From NCBI GenBank assembly GCA_029210725.1, contig JARGFM010000018.1, forward strand, positions 1-64,000: a DNA stretch of 64,000 nt, in the 5' to 3' direction. Shown piece after piece: positions 50,389 to 59,415 of this stretch. Position 1 is the stretch's first letter, and every line of letters begins with the position of its first letter. A program made the position numbers and the translations under genes. A model generated the notes under the pieces. It was not told where the DNA came from. It saw only the letters and a program-made list of their open reading frames with translations, and made no database searches. The stretch comes from Bacteroidales bacterium (GTDB lineage Bacteria > Bacteroidota > Bacteroidia > Bacteroidales > GCA-2748055).

Positions 50389-52512
50389 ATGTACGATTTG
50401 CGAAAACTGCCCGTGTTACGCGCCCTTGTTCCCTTTTTCGGGGGAGTGGTATGTGGAACAGCCTGTTTTACATCGATCCTCCCATGGAGAGTGCTCATTA
50501 TGTCTCTTATTATCTGGACATTGGCCCTCTTTTTGTACTTCCGTCAGGGAAGCAGGACAAGCTCGCATCCCTGGCTTCTTCCGGCCCTTCTCTTCCTGCT
50601 TATCTTTGTCCTGGGTTGGGGGAATGCGATGCTTTCAAAGCCTGCAGACCCCGGTTTTCCCATTGATGAACGAGTGCTTGTTAGGGGTGAAGTCAGCGGA
50701 GCTCCAATACCCGGACCTCAGGCGCACAGCTTTGATCTGGAGGTTCATCTGCTTGTTTCAGGCGATTCCCGGTTCAGGGTGCACACTCATCTCCGGGCTT
50801 ATTTCAGGATTCAGGCCGACTCCCTGATCCCGGATGCCGGAGAGATCTGGCAGTTTTCAGGAAAACTGGCAGCTATACAAAACAACGGGAACCCGGGCGA
50901 ATTCGACTATAAATCTCTGATGAGCAGGAGAAATTGCTGGTACCGCTTCTATATCTCCACCGGAGAGGAGTCGGATGTCTGCAACAGGAGGATAGAAGGG
51001 GATCAAAGGCGCCTTTCTTCCTCCCTGATTCGAAAAAGGATAACCGGACACTGGCACGGGGACACGGAGGAAATCTCTCTGCTGAAGGCTGTCTGCCTGG
51101 GCGATCGTTCGTCGCTGACCGATGAACTGCGCCAGGTTTATACCGCTGCAGGGGGAATGCACCTGCTCGCGGTGTCGGGATTGCATGTGGGGCTTATCTG
51201 GTGGGTCTTGCAGTATATGACAGCCTGGATGTACCTGCTTTTCAGGAGTGAGAAACAGAAAACTGTGGCCATACTGGGACTACTTTGGTTCTACGCCTTT
51301 GTGACCGGGTTCTCCTCTTCTGTCAGCAGAGCTGTATGCATGTTTTCCTTTTTTTCTGCCGGCAGGATCCTGGGTAAGCGAATCCATCCATTGAACGTGG
51401 TATTTGTGTCGGCTTTTCTACTGGTGCTGATCCAGCCTGTCCGGCTTCTGGATGTTGGTTTCCAGCTGTCCTACTGTGCCATAACGGGAATTGTAAGCTT
51501 TTTCCCGCTGTTGAAGAACCTGACCCGGATTAAAAACCGGCTGCTCCGAAAGATATGGGAAGCTGCCTCAGTGAGTCTGGCGGCCCAGTTAAGCACAGCT
51601 CCCCTGGTCATCTATTACTTCCATCAGCTGCCCCTCTATTCCTTATTGACCAGTTTGATTGCAATCCCCCTGCTCAGTGTATTGATTTCTGTCTTTGTCT
51701 GCTCTGTACCTTTTATATCTGCAGGTATCCTGGAGGATTTTTTCAATTTTCTGCTGGTAGGGCTGGCCCGCCTGATGAACGGGTTGATGGATCAGATTTC
51801 CACCCTTCCGGGTGCTTTACCGGACGGACTACAGATGGATCTGCTAAGTCTCTCTGTCGGGCTCCTGATTCTGCTGTTGCTTGCCACCTTCCTCCATGGC
51901 AACAGGCGGATCCCCCCTTACCTGATTTTATTGCTGATATCTGTATCCCTGATTTGGAGCTCCACTTCCTCCTTGAAATGCCAGCATTCTTCCGAACTGA
52001 TCATCACCCATTTCAGAGGGGCCTCCATGATCATTTTCCGGCAGGGGAGGGCACTTGACCAGTACTGCTGGTACAGGGACAGCAGCTCCAGGGATTATAT
52101 GAAAGCTTACAGTGATGGATGCTGGAGCAGGAGGAGGTATCAGAAACAACTGTATGCGCCGGAGGAGGCAGGGAGTTTCTCTGAGCGGATTTCCGGCTGT
52201 GTCTGGCTTGCGGAAGGACTCTGGTTGTTGGGAAATGATTTATGTTCCGGTCTCGTGTTTGGCCAGGGCCTGGAGGAAAACAGGTGGGGATCTGCATTTG
52301 GCGATTCGGCGAACGCTCTGACTTTCACTCCCTGTTTTATCCTGCTTTCGGGTGAACCTGAGCCTGGCAGTCTGCAGGAAGTCCCGTGGAGGGATCAAAC
52401 AGACCTGGTGATCGATGGATCGAACCGTAGCTGGTATAAAGACAGATTGGATGCCGGCTGGGATGGGAGCTATTTGACAGATCGCTCGGGAGCCTACGTG
52501 AAAAGATGGTAA
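50389..52512 (+). CDS. ComEC/Rec2-family DNA-uptake channel protein
   Basis: The 707-residue membrane protein starts with a DUF4131-type region (two or three helices, then an OB-like part PIDERVLVRGEVSGAP). The Competence domain follows with LKAVCLGDRSSLTDELRQVYTAAGGMHLLAVSGLHVGLIWW and several helices up to about residue 510. The C-terminal 190 residues sit where many ComEC proteins have a metallo-beta-lactamase domain, but no HxHxDH metal motif is seen. The likely role is DNA transport across the inner membrane. Confidence 0.88.
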   Translation: MYDLRKLPVLRALVPFFGGVVCGTACFTSILPWRVLIMSLIIWTLALFLYFRQGSRTSSHPWLLPALLFLLIFVLGWGNAMLSKPADPGFPIDERVLVRGEVSGAPIPGPQAHSFDLEVHLLVSGDSRFRVHTHLRAYFRIQADSLIPDAGEIWQFSGKLAAIQNNGNPGEFDYKSLMSRRNCWYRFYISTGEESDVCNRRIEGDQRRLSSSLIRKRITGHWHGDTEEISLLKAVCLGDRSSLTDELRQVYTAAGGMHLLAVSGLHVGLIWWVLQYMTAWMYLLFRSEKQKTVAILGLLWFYAFVTGFSSSVSRAVCMFSFFSAGRILGKRIHPLNVVFVSAFLLVLIQPVRLLDVGFQLSYCAITGIVSFFPLLKNLTRIKNRLLRKIWEAASVSLAAQLSTAPLVIYYFHQLPLYSLLTSLIAIPLLSVLISVFVCSVPFISAGILEDFFNFLLVGLARLMNGLMDQISTLPGALPDGLQMDLLSLSVGLLILLLLATFLHGNRRIPPYLILLLISVSLIWSSTSSLKCQHSSELIITHFRGASMIIFRQGRALDQYCWYRDSSSRDYMKAYSDGCWSRRRYQKQLYAPEEAGSFSERISGCVWLAEGLWLLGNDLCSGLVFGQGLEENRWGSAFGDSANALTFTPCFILLSGEPEPGSLQEVPWRDQTDLVIDGSNRSWYKDRLDAGWDGSYLTDRSGAYVKRW

Positions 52513-52583
52513 AAAAAAGGGCTGTCCATGTGTACTATTGGACAATTATCTGTTATTTTGTTGTGTAGTTTTTTTATAGATTT

Positions 52584-53924
52584 ATGCGTATTGTAATTGC
52601 CGGAGCTGGCGAAGTCGGAACACATCTGGCCAAGATGCTCAGTAATGAGGAACACGACCTGATTGTGATCGATAACGATGGCGATCGTCTGAAGACCATT
52701 GGCAGTACCCTGGATGTACTGACCATTGAAGGGAATGCCAACTCCATAGCCCAGTTAAAAGAAGCAAAGATCGGGAAAGCCGATCTGCTGATCAGTGTCA
52801 CCTCCTCGGAAGATGTGAATATTAACTGTTCCATACTTTGTAAGAGGCTCGGGGCCAAGAAAACCATAGCCAGAATTGATAATCAGGAATATCTCCTTCC
52901 TGCCAACAAAGAGATCTTCGAAAACCTGGGAGTGGATTATATGATCTACCCGGAAAAAATTGCTGCCCGGGAGATCGTGGGTTTACTTTCGGAGACCGGA
53001 AGTACGGAGGTGGTGGAATTCGGGGGAGGGAAACTGCATATGTATGTGATCAGACTGGATAAAGATGCCCCGATTATCAACAAATCCCTGAGGGAAATTG
53101 CCCCGGGCAATGAAAGCCTGGAATACAGGGCTGTGGCCATTACACGGAAGGGGCAAACCATCGTGCCCTCGGGCGATGACCGCTTCGAAGAGGGTGACCT
53201 GGTTTATGTGATCAGCAGCAGAACGGGACTGAAGCAGCTCTATAAATACTCGGGGAAGAAGCAGTTTGAAGTCCGGGATATCATGATCCTGGGGGGCAGC
53301 CGGATTGGAAGAAAAACCGCCGATGCCCTGGGGAAGCAACACTATGTGAAACTTATCGAAAAGGACAGGCAGCGCAGTTATGCCCTTTCCAATCTGCTGA
53401 ACAATACCCTGGTCATCCATGGCGATGGCACCGATATGGAGCTGTTAAGGCAGGAAGGGCTGGAGAAGATGGATGCCTTTGTGGCTGTGACGGGGAACTC
53501 GGAGACCAATATACTCTCCTGCCTGCTGGCCAAGCATATGGGAGTTAAAAGAACCATTGCCGAGGTGGAGAATATGGACTATATCCATCTGGCCGAGAAT
53601 ATCGGGGTGGATACCATCATAAATAAAAAACTGATCACTGCCAGCCGGATTTTCCGTTTTACCATGAGCGAAGAGGTTTCGAGCATCAAGTGTCTTACGG
53701 GTACCGCAGCGGAGGTGTTGGAGTTTGTAGTAAAACCTGATGCTCCTGCCACGGCGGGAAAACTGAAGGATATTCACTTTCATAAGGAGGCCATTATCGG
53801 AGGGGTGATCCGGGGAAAAAAAGCCTTTATCGCCCATGGGGAAACCCATATTAAACCTTACGACCGGGTGGTGGTTTTTGCTTTGCCGGGAGTGATCCAT
53901 ACCATTGGCAAGTTTTTCAACTAA
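52584..53924 (+). CDS. trkA: Trk potassium uptake regulatory protein TrkA
   Basis: The 446-residue cytosolic gating subunit has two RCK units. Each starts with a Rossmann NAD-binding motif: MRIVIAGAGEVGTHLAKML at 1-19, and IMILGGSRIGRKTADAL at about 233. Each ends with a TrkA-C ligand domain (IVPSGDDRFEEGDLVYVIS; the second near IAHGETHIKPYDRVVVF). It binds the TrkH channel, whose gene follows after 6 bases. Confidence 0.96.
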   Translation: MRIVIAGAGEVGTHLAKMLSNEEHDLIVIDNDGDRLKTIGSTLDVLTIEGNANSIAQLKEAKIGKADLLISVTSSEDVNINCSILCKRLGAKKTIARIDNQEYLLPANKEIFENLGVDYMIYPEKIAAREIVGLLSETGSTEVVEFGGGKLHMYVIRLDKDAPIINKSLREIAPGNESLEYRAVAITRKGQTIVPSGDDRFEEGDLVYVISSRTGLKQLYKYSGKKQFEVRDIMILGGSRIGRKTADALGKQHYVKLIEKDRQRSYALSNLLNNTLVIHGDGTDMELLRQEGLEKMDAFVAVTGNSETNILSCLLAKHMGVKRTIAEVENMDYIHLAENIGVDTIINKKLITASRIFRFTMSEEVSSIKCLTGTAAEVLEFVVKPDAPATAGKLKDIHFHKEAIIGGVIRGKKAFIAHGETHIKPYDRVVVFALPGVIHTIGKFFN

Positions 53925-53930
53925 CGAAGG

Positions 53931-55379
53931 ATGCTGAATCCCAGAACCATTGTCCGGATCCTGGGTGTGATTTTGATCACCGAGGGATTTTTTATGTGGC
54001 TGGCAATTCCTATCTCCCTGTACTTCGGAGAGAAAGATTTTCTTCAGTTCCTGCTTTCCGGAGCCATTACGGTGATCTTCGGTTTGTCCGGCTTTCTGCC
54101 TGTGAGGAGAGCGGAACTGGTGGTTAACCGCAGGGATGGGTACGTGATTGTTACCGGGGCCTGGATTCTCTTTTCTCTTTTCGGAACGCTTCCCTTCCTG
54201 CTAACCGGGTCCATCCCCGGTCTGAGCAATGCTTTCTTTGAAACCATTTCGGGTTTTACCACCACCGGGGCTTCCATCCTGAATAACATAGAAGAGCTCT
54301 CACATGCAGTTCTATTCTGGAGAAGCCTGATACAATGGCTTGGAGGAATGGGAATTATCCTGCTGACCCTGCTACTGCTCCCTTTCCTCGGGATTGGCGG
54401 CATGCAGTTATTTTCGGCAGAGGTACCCAGTCCCACCCCTGATAAACTGCATCCTCATGTAAAAGATACGGCCAAGCGGCTTTGGCTAATTTACCTGGTT
54501 TTTACTTTTCTGGAGACTATGTTGCTCTGGGCCGGTGAGATGGATCTGTATGATGCTGTCTGTCATTCCCTGACTACCATGGCCACTGGGGGATACTCTA
54601 CCAAACAGGATAGTATTGCTTACTGGAATTCTCCCTATATCCACTATGTCATAACAATATTTATGTTCCTGGCGGGAACCAATTTTACCCTGGCCTATTT
54701 CGGAATGCACGGACAGTTCCGGAAAATCTGGAAGAATGAGGAGTTTAGATGGTACCTGGGTTTTATTGGAGGATTTACCCTGCTGGTTACCCTTGGACTC
54801 TTCTTCTCCAACGGAAGCGGATTCGAACTGGCATTCAGGAAGGCCATTTTCCAGGTAGTTTCGATTATCACTACTACGGGGTATTCCACAGATGACTACC
54901 AGCTCTGGGCTCCCTGGCTCGTAGTCAGTATCTTTATCCTGATGTTTTTCGGGGGCTCTGCCGGCTCCACGGGGGGTGGCCCTAAGATTATGAGGATCGT
55001 TGTTATGCTGAAAAACTCCACCCAGGAGTTAAAGCGTATGATACATCCCAACGCAGTCATTCCAGTCAGACTGAATAAAACAGCCGTGGAGGATCCGGTG
55101 GTGACCAGCGTACTGGCCTTTATGACCTTTTACGGCATCATTGCATTGATCTCCATGCTCATCATGTCCATCCTGGGGAACGATCTGAATACCTCCATTG
55201 GTGCAGTGGCAGCCACCCTGGGAAATATAGGTCCCGGAATTGGCCAGGTGGGGCCTGCCCTGAATTATTCTGAAATCCACGTGGCGGGCAAATGGTTCCT
55301 CTCTTTCCTGATGCTGGTAGGCAGGCTGGAACTCTTTACAGTCCTGGTGCTTTTCTCCCCCATGTTCTGGAGAAGGTAA
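53931..55379 (+). CDS. trkH: Trk potassium uptake channel subunit TrkH
   Basis: The 482-residue membrane protein has the four-repeat SKT fold. Selectivity-filter loops are visible in ISGFTTTGASIL, TTMATGGYST, IITTTGYSTDDY and a degenerate fourth loop in AATLGNIGPGIGQVGP. The intramembrane-gate-like GGSAGSTGGGPKIMR block lies between repeats. It forms the K+ channel of the Trk system gated by TrkA. Confidence 0.96.
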   Translation: MLNPRTIVRILGVILITEGFFMWLAIPISLYFGEKDFLQFLLSGAITVIFGLSGFLPVRRAELVVNRRDGYVIVTGAWILFSLFGTLPFLLTGSIPGLSNAFFETISGFTTTGASILNNIEELSHAVLFWRSLIQWLGGMGIILLTLLLLPFLGIGGMQLFSAEVPSPTPDKLHPHVKDTAKRLWLIYLVFTFLETMLLWAGEMDLYDAVCHSLTTMATGGYSTKQDSIAYWNSPYIHYVITIFMFLAGTNFTLAYFGMHGQFRKIWKNEEFRWYLGFIGGFTLLVTLGLFFSNGSGFELAFRKAIFQVVSIITTTGYSTDDYQLWAPWLVVSIFILMFFGGSAGSTGGGPKIMRIVVMLKNSTQELKRMIHPNAVIPVRLNKTAVEDPVVTSVLAFMTFYGIIALISMLIMSILGNDLNTSIGAVAATLGNIGPGIGQVGPALNYSEIHVAGKWFLSFLMLVGRLELFTVLVLFSPMFWRR

Positions 55380-55385
55380 GCGGGA

Positions 55386-55859
55386 TTAATTTTGGGAAAG
55401 CTGGTATTCGCCGGGCAATGTCCCGAAGGTTTTCCTGAGCCACAGATGGAACTTGTGCATGCCCCCACCGTAAAACATCAGGGGACAGAAGCCGTATACC
55501 ACCTCTATCTGGTTTTCGTTAAAAATCTTATGGGCCTTTTCGGAGTAAGCCCCTTTCCCAACCCCGCGAACCATCCAGACTCTTTTTATTCCTGAATCAA
55601 TACAATGTTCTGAGATCTCTTCGCATAAGCGGGGAGGGACGGCCAGGATCAGACTCTCCACCTCCTCAGGAAGGTCCCTGACAGAAGAGAAACATGTGTT
55701 TCCATTAATTTCCTTGTAAAGAGGGTTTACCGGGTAGACCTTTTTTCCCAGTTTTCCCAGTTCGGTCATCAGTGACAAGCCAAAATTGTCTTTCTTCGGT
55801 GAGGCTCCTGCAATGGCTACTTTGCCCGAATCCAGAAATGCCTGTATGGTATCTTTCAT
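55386..55859 (-). CDS. CoA-binding domain protein (YccU-like)
   Basis: The 157-residue Rossmann-type protein has KVAIAGASPKKDNFGLSLMTELGKLGKKVYPVNP, VESLILAVPP and a late IEVVYGFCPLMFYGG. These match the small CoA_binding family related to the N-terminus of succinyl-CoA synthetase alpha. The biological role is unknown. Its stop is 6 bases from the trkH stop, so the genes converge. Confidence 0.88.
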   Translation of the reverse strand: MKDTIQAFLDSGKVAIAGASPKKDNFGLSLMTELGKLGKKVYPVNPLYKEINGNTCFSSVRDLPEEVESLILAVPPRLCEEISEHCIDSGIKRVWMVRGVGKGAYSEKAHKIFNENQIEVVYGFCPLMFYGGGMHKFHLWLRKTFGTLPGEYQLSQN

Positions 55860-55946
55860 ATCGTGATCCTTTATTTCTGCAAGTTAATACAGAGGAACTG
55901 AAAATGAAAACCCGCCGGGAGAGATCCGAGGCTTATTTTGATAAAT

Positions 55947-56561
55947 CTACAATTCAATTTCACCAAGTCCTTGCCTGATTACTTCAGGTTCATCTCCGCT
56001 GCAATCGACGATGGTGGAGGGAACCATGCCTCCGTATCCTCCGTCTATAACCGCATCCACCAGGTCGCGGTATTCTTCGAAGATAAGTTCAGGATCGGTG
56101 GGGTACTCCAGGATCTGGTCGTCCTCCTTCAGGGAGGTGGTCAGGATGGGATTGCCCAGTTGCCGGACGATCTCCAGGATAATGTTATTATCCGGAACCC
56201 GGATTCCAACGGTTTTCCGTTTCTGCTTGATGGATTTGGGAACCTGTGTGCTGGCAGTCAGAATGAAGGTAAAGGGACCGGGCAGGTAGGATTTCATCAG
56301 TTTAAAGGTCCGGTTGTCCACCTGCCGGGCAAAATCGGACAGGTGACTCAGATCGGAACAGATAAAGGAAAAGTTGGCCTTCTCCGCTTTGATCCCCTTG
56401 ATCCTGGCCACCCTTTCGACGGCCCTGGCCCTGGTTATATCGCAGCCCATGCCATAGACGGTATCGGTGGGATAAATGATCACCCCCCCGTTCCGGAGCA
56501 GTTCCACAATCTTATTGATCTGCCTTTGATCCGGGCTCTTTTCATATAATTTCAGCAGCAT
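55947..56561 (-). CDS. L-threonylcarbamoyladenylate synthase (Sua5/YrdC/YciO family)
   Basis: ATG 56561 (MLLKLYEKSPDQRQ) is the family start; the longer frame to 56717 overlaps the GNAT gene on the other strand. The 204-residue protein has GGVIIYPTDTVYGMGCDI, RIKGIKAEKANFSFICSDLSHLSDFA, LPGPFTFIL and GIRVPDNNI, the YrdC/YciO core that makes threonylcarbamoyl-AMP for tRNA t6A. The C-terminal Sua5 domain is absent, so it is of the short YrdC/YciO type. Confidence 0.9.
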   Translation of the reverse strand: MLLKLYEKSPDQRQINKIVELLRNGGVIIYPTDTVYGMGCDITRARAVERVARIKGIKAEKANFSFICSDLSHLSDFARQVDNRTFKLMKSYLPGPFTFILTASTQVPKSIKQKRKTVGIRVPDNNIILEIVRQLGNPILTTSLKEDDQILEYPTDPELIFEEYRDLVDAVIDGGYGGMVPSTIVDCSGDEPEVIRQGLGEIEL

Positions 56562-56631
56562 CCTTTGCGATAAATCGCGTAAAAATAATATAATAACCGC
56601 ATATATGGAGCGGGTTTTGTATTTTAGGTAA

Positions 56632-57177
56632 ATGCACCTGCCTGTTTTTGACCTGAACGGATTTGCCCTCAGGCCCTGGCATCCCGATGATGCCCGGTCC
56701 CTGGTAAAACATGCCAATAATCCCCGGGTTGCTTCGAACCTGCGGGATGGCTTTCCCTGTCCCTATACCCTGCAGGACGCGAAGAACTGGCTTAAAATGG
56801 CAGGGGAAAACAGGGAGGACGTGATCCTGGCTATTGAAGTGGCTGGAGAGGCAGCAGGAGGAATCGGTCTGCACGGACTGAAAGATGTGTATCGTTATAA
56901 CGGGGAGATCGGATACTGGCTTTCGGAGCGGCACTGGGGAAAGGGGATTATGTCGGAGGCCGTGGCGGCCATGGTGGAATTTGCATTTACCCGGCGTTCC
57001 TGGCTCAGGCTATTTGCCTGTATTTTCGAAAATAATCTCTCATCCATGCGGGTGCTGGAAAAAAACGGGTTCAGGCAGGAAGCCGTTCACCGGAAGGCGG
57101 TGATGAAAGAGGGAAAACTACTGGATGAGCATCTCTATGCCCTGCTTAAAGATCAGTGGGAAGCTTCATCTTCCTGA
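56632..57177 (+). CDS. GNAT-family N-acetyltransferase (RimJ/RimL type)
   Basis: The 181-residue enzyme has the RimJ/RimL-like order: LRPWHPDDARSLVKHANNPRVASNLRDGFPCPY, GGIGLHGL, EIGYWLSERHWGKGIMSEAVAAMVEFAF with the acetyl-CoA loop, and NLSSMRVLEKNGFRQEAVHRK. The acceptor (protein N-terminus, amino acid or drug) is not predictable. The last 25 bases overlap the end of the rhomboid gene on the other strand. Confidence 0.9.
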   Translation: MHLPVFDLNGFALRPWHPDDARSLVKHANNPRVASNLRDGFPCPYTLQDAKNWLKMAGENREDVILAIEVAGEAAGGIGLHGLKDVYRYNGEIGYWLSERHWGKGIMSEAVAAMVEFAFTRRSWLRLFACIFENNLSSMRVLEKNGFRQEAVHRKAVMKEGKLLDEHLYALLKDQWEASSS

Positions 57178-57785
57178 CTCTGTTCCAGGGGATCCTCCTC
57201 CTCTTCCAGCATGGTTTTTTCAGGCACGGGTCCCTGCCCGCGATAGAGGATGGCCAGGAGCACCCCGGAAACGGCTCCTGTGATATGGGCCTCAAAGGAG
57301 ACCTCAAAATCAAAAGGCAAAAGGCCCCAGACCATGCTGCCATACCAGAATACCACCAGCAGCGAGATGGCGGTCAGGCTTCTGACCCGCCGGATGATGC
57401 CGCTCAGAAAGAGAAATGCTGCCAGCCCGTATATCAGGCCCGAGGCACCAATATGATAGGCCTCCCTGCCCACCCCCCACAGTAGAATGCCGCCAATCAG
57501 ATAGATCAGCAACCAGATCATGTAGGCAATATCGCGATAGAAGTAGAAAAGTGCCAGGCTCAGCAGAAATGCAGGCATGGAGTTATCAATCAGGTGTTTC
57601 CAGTTTCCATGGATCAGGGGTGAAAAAAGGATGCCCTGCAGCCCGCTCCATCTTCTTGGATAGACACCGCCCCCGGCGAAATCGAGTTCCATACTGACCT
57701 CGAAGAATTTTACAGCCCAAAGCAAAAGCAGGAAGAATCCGGGAAACACAAGGCTGTAGATAAACCGTTTCTTCTCTTCCGACAT
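57153..57785 (-). CDS. rhomboid family intramembrane serine protease
   Basis: The 210-residue protein has about six hydrophobic segments, the nucleophile Ser in YHIGASGLIYGLAAFLF (GxSG) and the catalytic His in FEAHITGAVSGVLLAILY. HLIDNSMPAF supplies the polar residue of the oxyanion side. Length is that of a minimal bacterial rhomboid. The substrate is unknown. The acidic C-terminal tail (EEEEDPLEQSQEDE) is notable. Confidence 0.9.
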   Translation of the reverse strand: MSEEKKRFIYSLVFPGFFLLLLWAVKFFEVSMELDFAGGGVYPRRWSGLQGILFSPLIHGNWKHLIDNSMPAFLLSLALFYFYRDIAYMIWLLIYLIGGILLWGVGREAYHIGASGLIYGLAAFLFLSGIIRRVRSLTAISLLVVFWYGSMVWGLLPFDFEVSFEAHITGAVSGVLLAILYRGQGPVPEKTMLEEEEDPLEQSQEDEASH

Positions 57786-57842
57786 ATAACAAAGATATCT
57801 TTTTTCCGATTGTGTTATCTTTAAAGGATAAAACCGGAAAAT

Positions 57843-59189
57843 ATGACTGACATTTTGCTGGGAATACTGGTAATGCTTGCCATTGTGAACGTGGTATTCG
57901 CTTTAATAAACAGGAAATCGCATGATTCCGGGGCCCAGCTGAAGGAGGTGGAAAAATCCATCCTGAAGTTCCAGACCGTACTCGAAAAGAGTGAGAGGAC
58001 CGTGAAGGATGAATTTGAAAGGAACCGCCGGGAGAGTCAGGAGAGTGCCAAGGCCAACCGGGAAGAGCTGACCCGGGCCCTTCAGTCTTTCGAGGAGAAG
58101 TTTGCTTCCAATATCAGGGAGCTGAATGAGCTGATCCGTCAGAAGTTCGGGGATTTCAACAAACAACAGATCGATAACAATAAGCTGGCTACCGATCATA
58201 TGAAGGGGATCCAGGAGACCATTGAAAAGCAACTTACAAGTATACGGGATGACAATGCCAGGCAACTCACAGAGATGCGCCTTACGGTTGATGAGAAGCT
58301 GCAGACAACCCTGGAAAAGAGGCTTGGCGAGTCTTTTAAACAGGTGAGTGAAAGGCTGGAGCAGGTTCATAAGGGACTCGGAGAGATGCAGACCATTGCC
58401 TCCGGAGTGGGGGACCTGAAAAAGGTGCTGTCGAATGTAAAGACCAGGGGAGTCCTGGGTGAATACCAGCTGGGCAATATCCTGGAACAGATCCTTACCC
58501 CCGAGCAGTACAGCCTGAATGTGGCTACCAAAAAAGGGAGCCAGGCTCATGTGGAGTTTGCCATTAAACTGCCCGGGAAGAGTTCCGATGAGGAAGTCTG
58601 GTTGCCGGTGGATTCAAAATTCCCCATCGAAACCTTCGAGTTATTGCTTGCAGCCTATGACCAGGGGAACACCGAACAGATCGAAGCAGCACAGAAGATA
58701 CTGATCAAATCGGTGGAGGGATTTGCTAAAGAAATCAGTGAAAAATACCTGGATCCTCCCCATACCACAGACTTCGGGATCATGTTCCTGCCTGTTGAGA
58801 GCCTGTATGCCGAGGTGTTAAGGCACCCTGGACTCTTTGAAAACCTCCAGCGAAACCACCGGATCACTGTTACCGGTCCCACTACACTTTCGGCCCTCCT
58901 GAACAGCCTGCAGATGGGATTCCGCACTCTGGCGGTACAGAAAAGAAGCAGCGAAGTATGGAAGGTGCTGGGTGCGGTTAAGGCGGAGTTTGTGACTTTT
59001 TCAGAACACCTGAAGAAAGTCCGGAAGCAATTGGAAACGGCCACCGGGACGCTGGACAGACTGCAAACCACACGGACCAGTCAAATGGAAAAGAAGCTGC
59101 GCACTGTGGAAACCCTGGATACCCCGGCCTCCAGAGAGGTCCTGGAGCTTCCTTCCGAATCGGAAGAAGAATACCCTGAAGTTGAATAA
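57843..59189 (+). CDS. rmuC: DNA recombination protein RmuC
   Basis: The 448-residue protein has an N-terminal membrane segment (about 3-22) and a long coiled coil (about 30-190, rich in Glu/Lys/Arg/Gln). The RmuC nuclease-like domain follows: VKTRGVLGEYQLGNILEQILTPEQY, LPVDSKFPIETFELLLAAYD and FGIMFLPVESLYAEVL. It limits DNA inversions in Escherichia coli. It is the last gene before the ilv attenuator region. Confidence 0.94.
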   Translation: MTDILLGILVMLAIVNVVFALINRKSHDSGAQLKEVEKSILKFQTVLEKSERTVKDEFERNRRESQESAKANREELTRALQSFEEKFASNIRELNELIRQKFGDFNKQQIDNNKLATDHMKGIQETIEKQLTSIRDDNARQLTEMRLTVDEKLQTTLEKRLGESFKQVSERLEQVHKGLGEMQTIASGVGDLKKVLSNVKTRGVLGEYQLGNILEQILTPEQYSLNVATKKGSQAHVEFAIKLPGKSSDEEVWLPVDSKFPIETFELLLAAYDQGNTEQIEAAQKILIKSVEGFAKEISEKYLDPPHTTDFGIMFLPVESLYAEVLRHPGLFENLQRNHRITVTGPTTLSALLNSLQMGFRTLAVQKRSSEVWKVLGAVKAEFVTFSEHLKKVRKQLETATGTLDRLQTTRTSQMEKKLRTVETLDTPASREVLELPSESEEEYPEVE

Positions 59190-59215
59190 ATTGTTATTTT
59201 TTCCGCCTTTTATGC

Positions 59216-59243
59216 TTGCGAATTGATTTTATCTTTATATTTG
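59216..59243 (+). promoter_or_regulatory. probable ilv operon promoter
   Basis: TATATTTG (59236-59243) matches the Bacteroidota -7 box, and TTG (59216-59218) is a weak -33 element with 17 bases between them. Transcription would begin near 59250, about ten bases before the leader peptide. Confidence 0.5.
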
Positions 59244-59260
59244 AACGGTGTTTTAAAACT

Positions 59261-59329
59261 ATGCTAAACAACATTCTGCATATTCTGCTCGTGGTGCTCG
59301 TGCTGGTGATCGATCCAGGGGAGGCCTGA
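59261..59329 (+). CDS. ilv operon leader peptide (22 residues)
   Basis: ATG 59261 opens a 22-codon frame ending in TGA 59327. Its residues 8-17 are ILLVVLVLVI, ten branched-chain amino acids in a row, and 13 of 22 are Leu, Ile or Val, exactly the products of the operon that follows. It sits between a promoter box and a terminator preceding ilvD. The peptide itself is presumably not functional. Ribosome stalling on these codons when branched-chain aminoacyl-tRNA is scarce would favour the antiterminator. Confidence 0.85.
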   Translation: MLNNILHILLVVLVLVIDPGEA

Positions 59330-59390
59330 GAGTGGTATTTTACAGATAAAAATATACCAAGCCATTCTCAGGACAGAGAATGGCTTTTTT
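59328..59390 (+). promoter_or_regulatory. transcription attenuator of the ilv operon
   Basis: Two exclusive folds are visible. Fold 1 has hairpin TGGTAT (59333-59338) / ATACCA (59354-59359) plus terminator GCCATTCTC (59361-59369) / GAGAATGGC (59376-59384). Fold 2 pairs GAGAGTGGT (59328-59336) with the same GCCATTCTC (nine pairs, two of them G-U), which destroys both. The 5' half of fold 2 overlaps the leader stop codon, so a ribosome finishing the leader would block it and allow termination. Confidence 0.8.
59361..59390 (+). terminator. attenuator terminator before ilvD
   Basis: A perfect 9-bp stem GCCATTCTC / GAGAATGGC with a 6-base loop is followed by six T (59385-59390), 26 bases before the ilvD start. 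Confidence 0.92.
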
Positions 59391-59415
59391 AATGGACAGT
59401 TAAAAAGAGCAAGGC

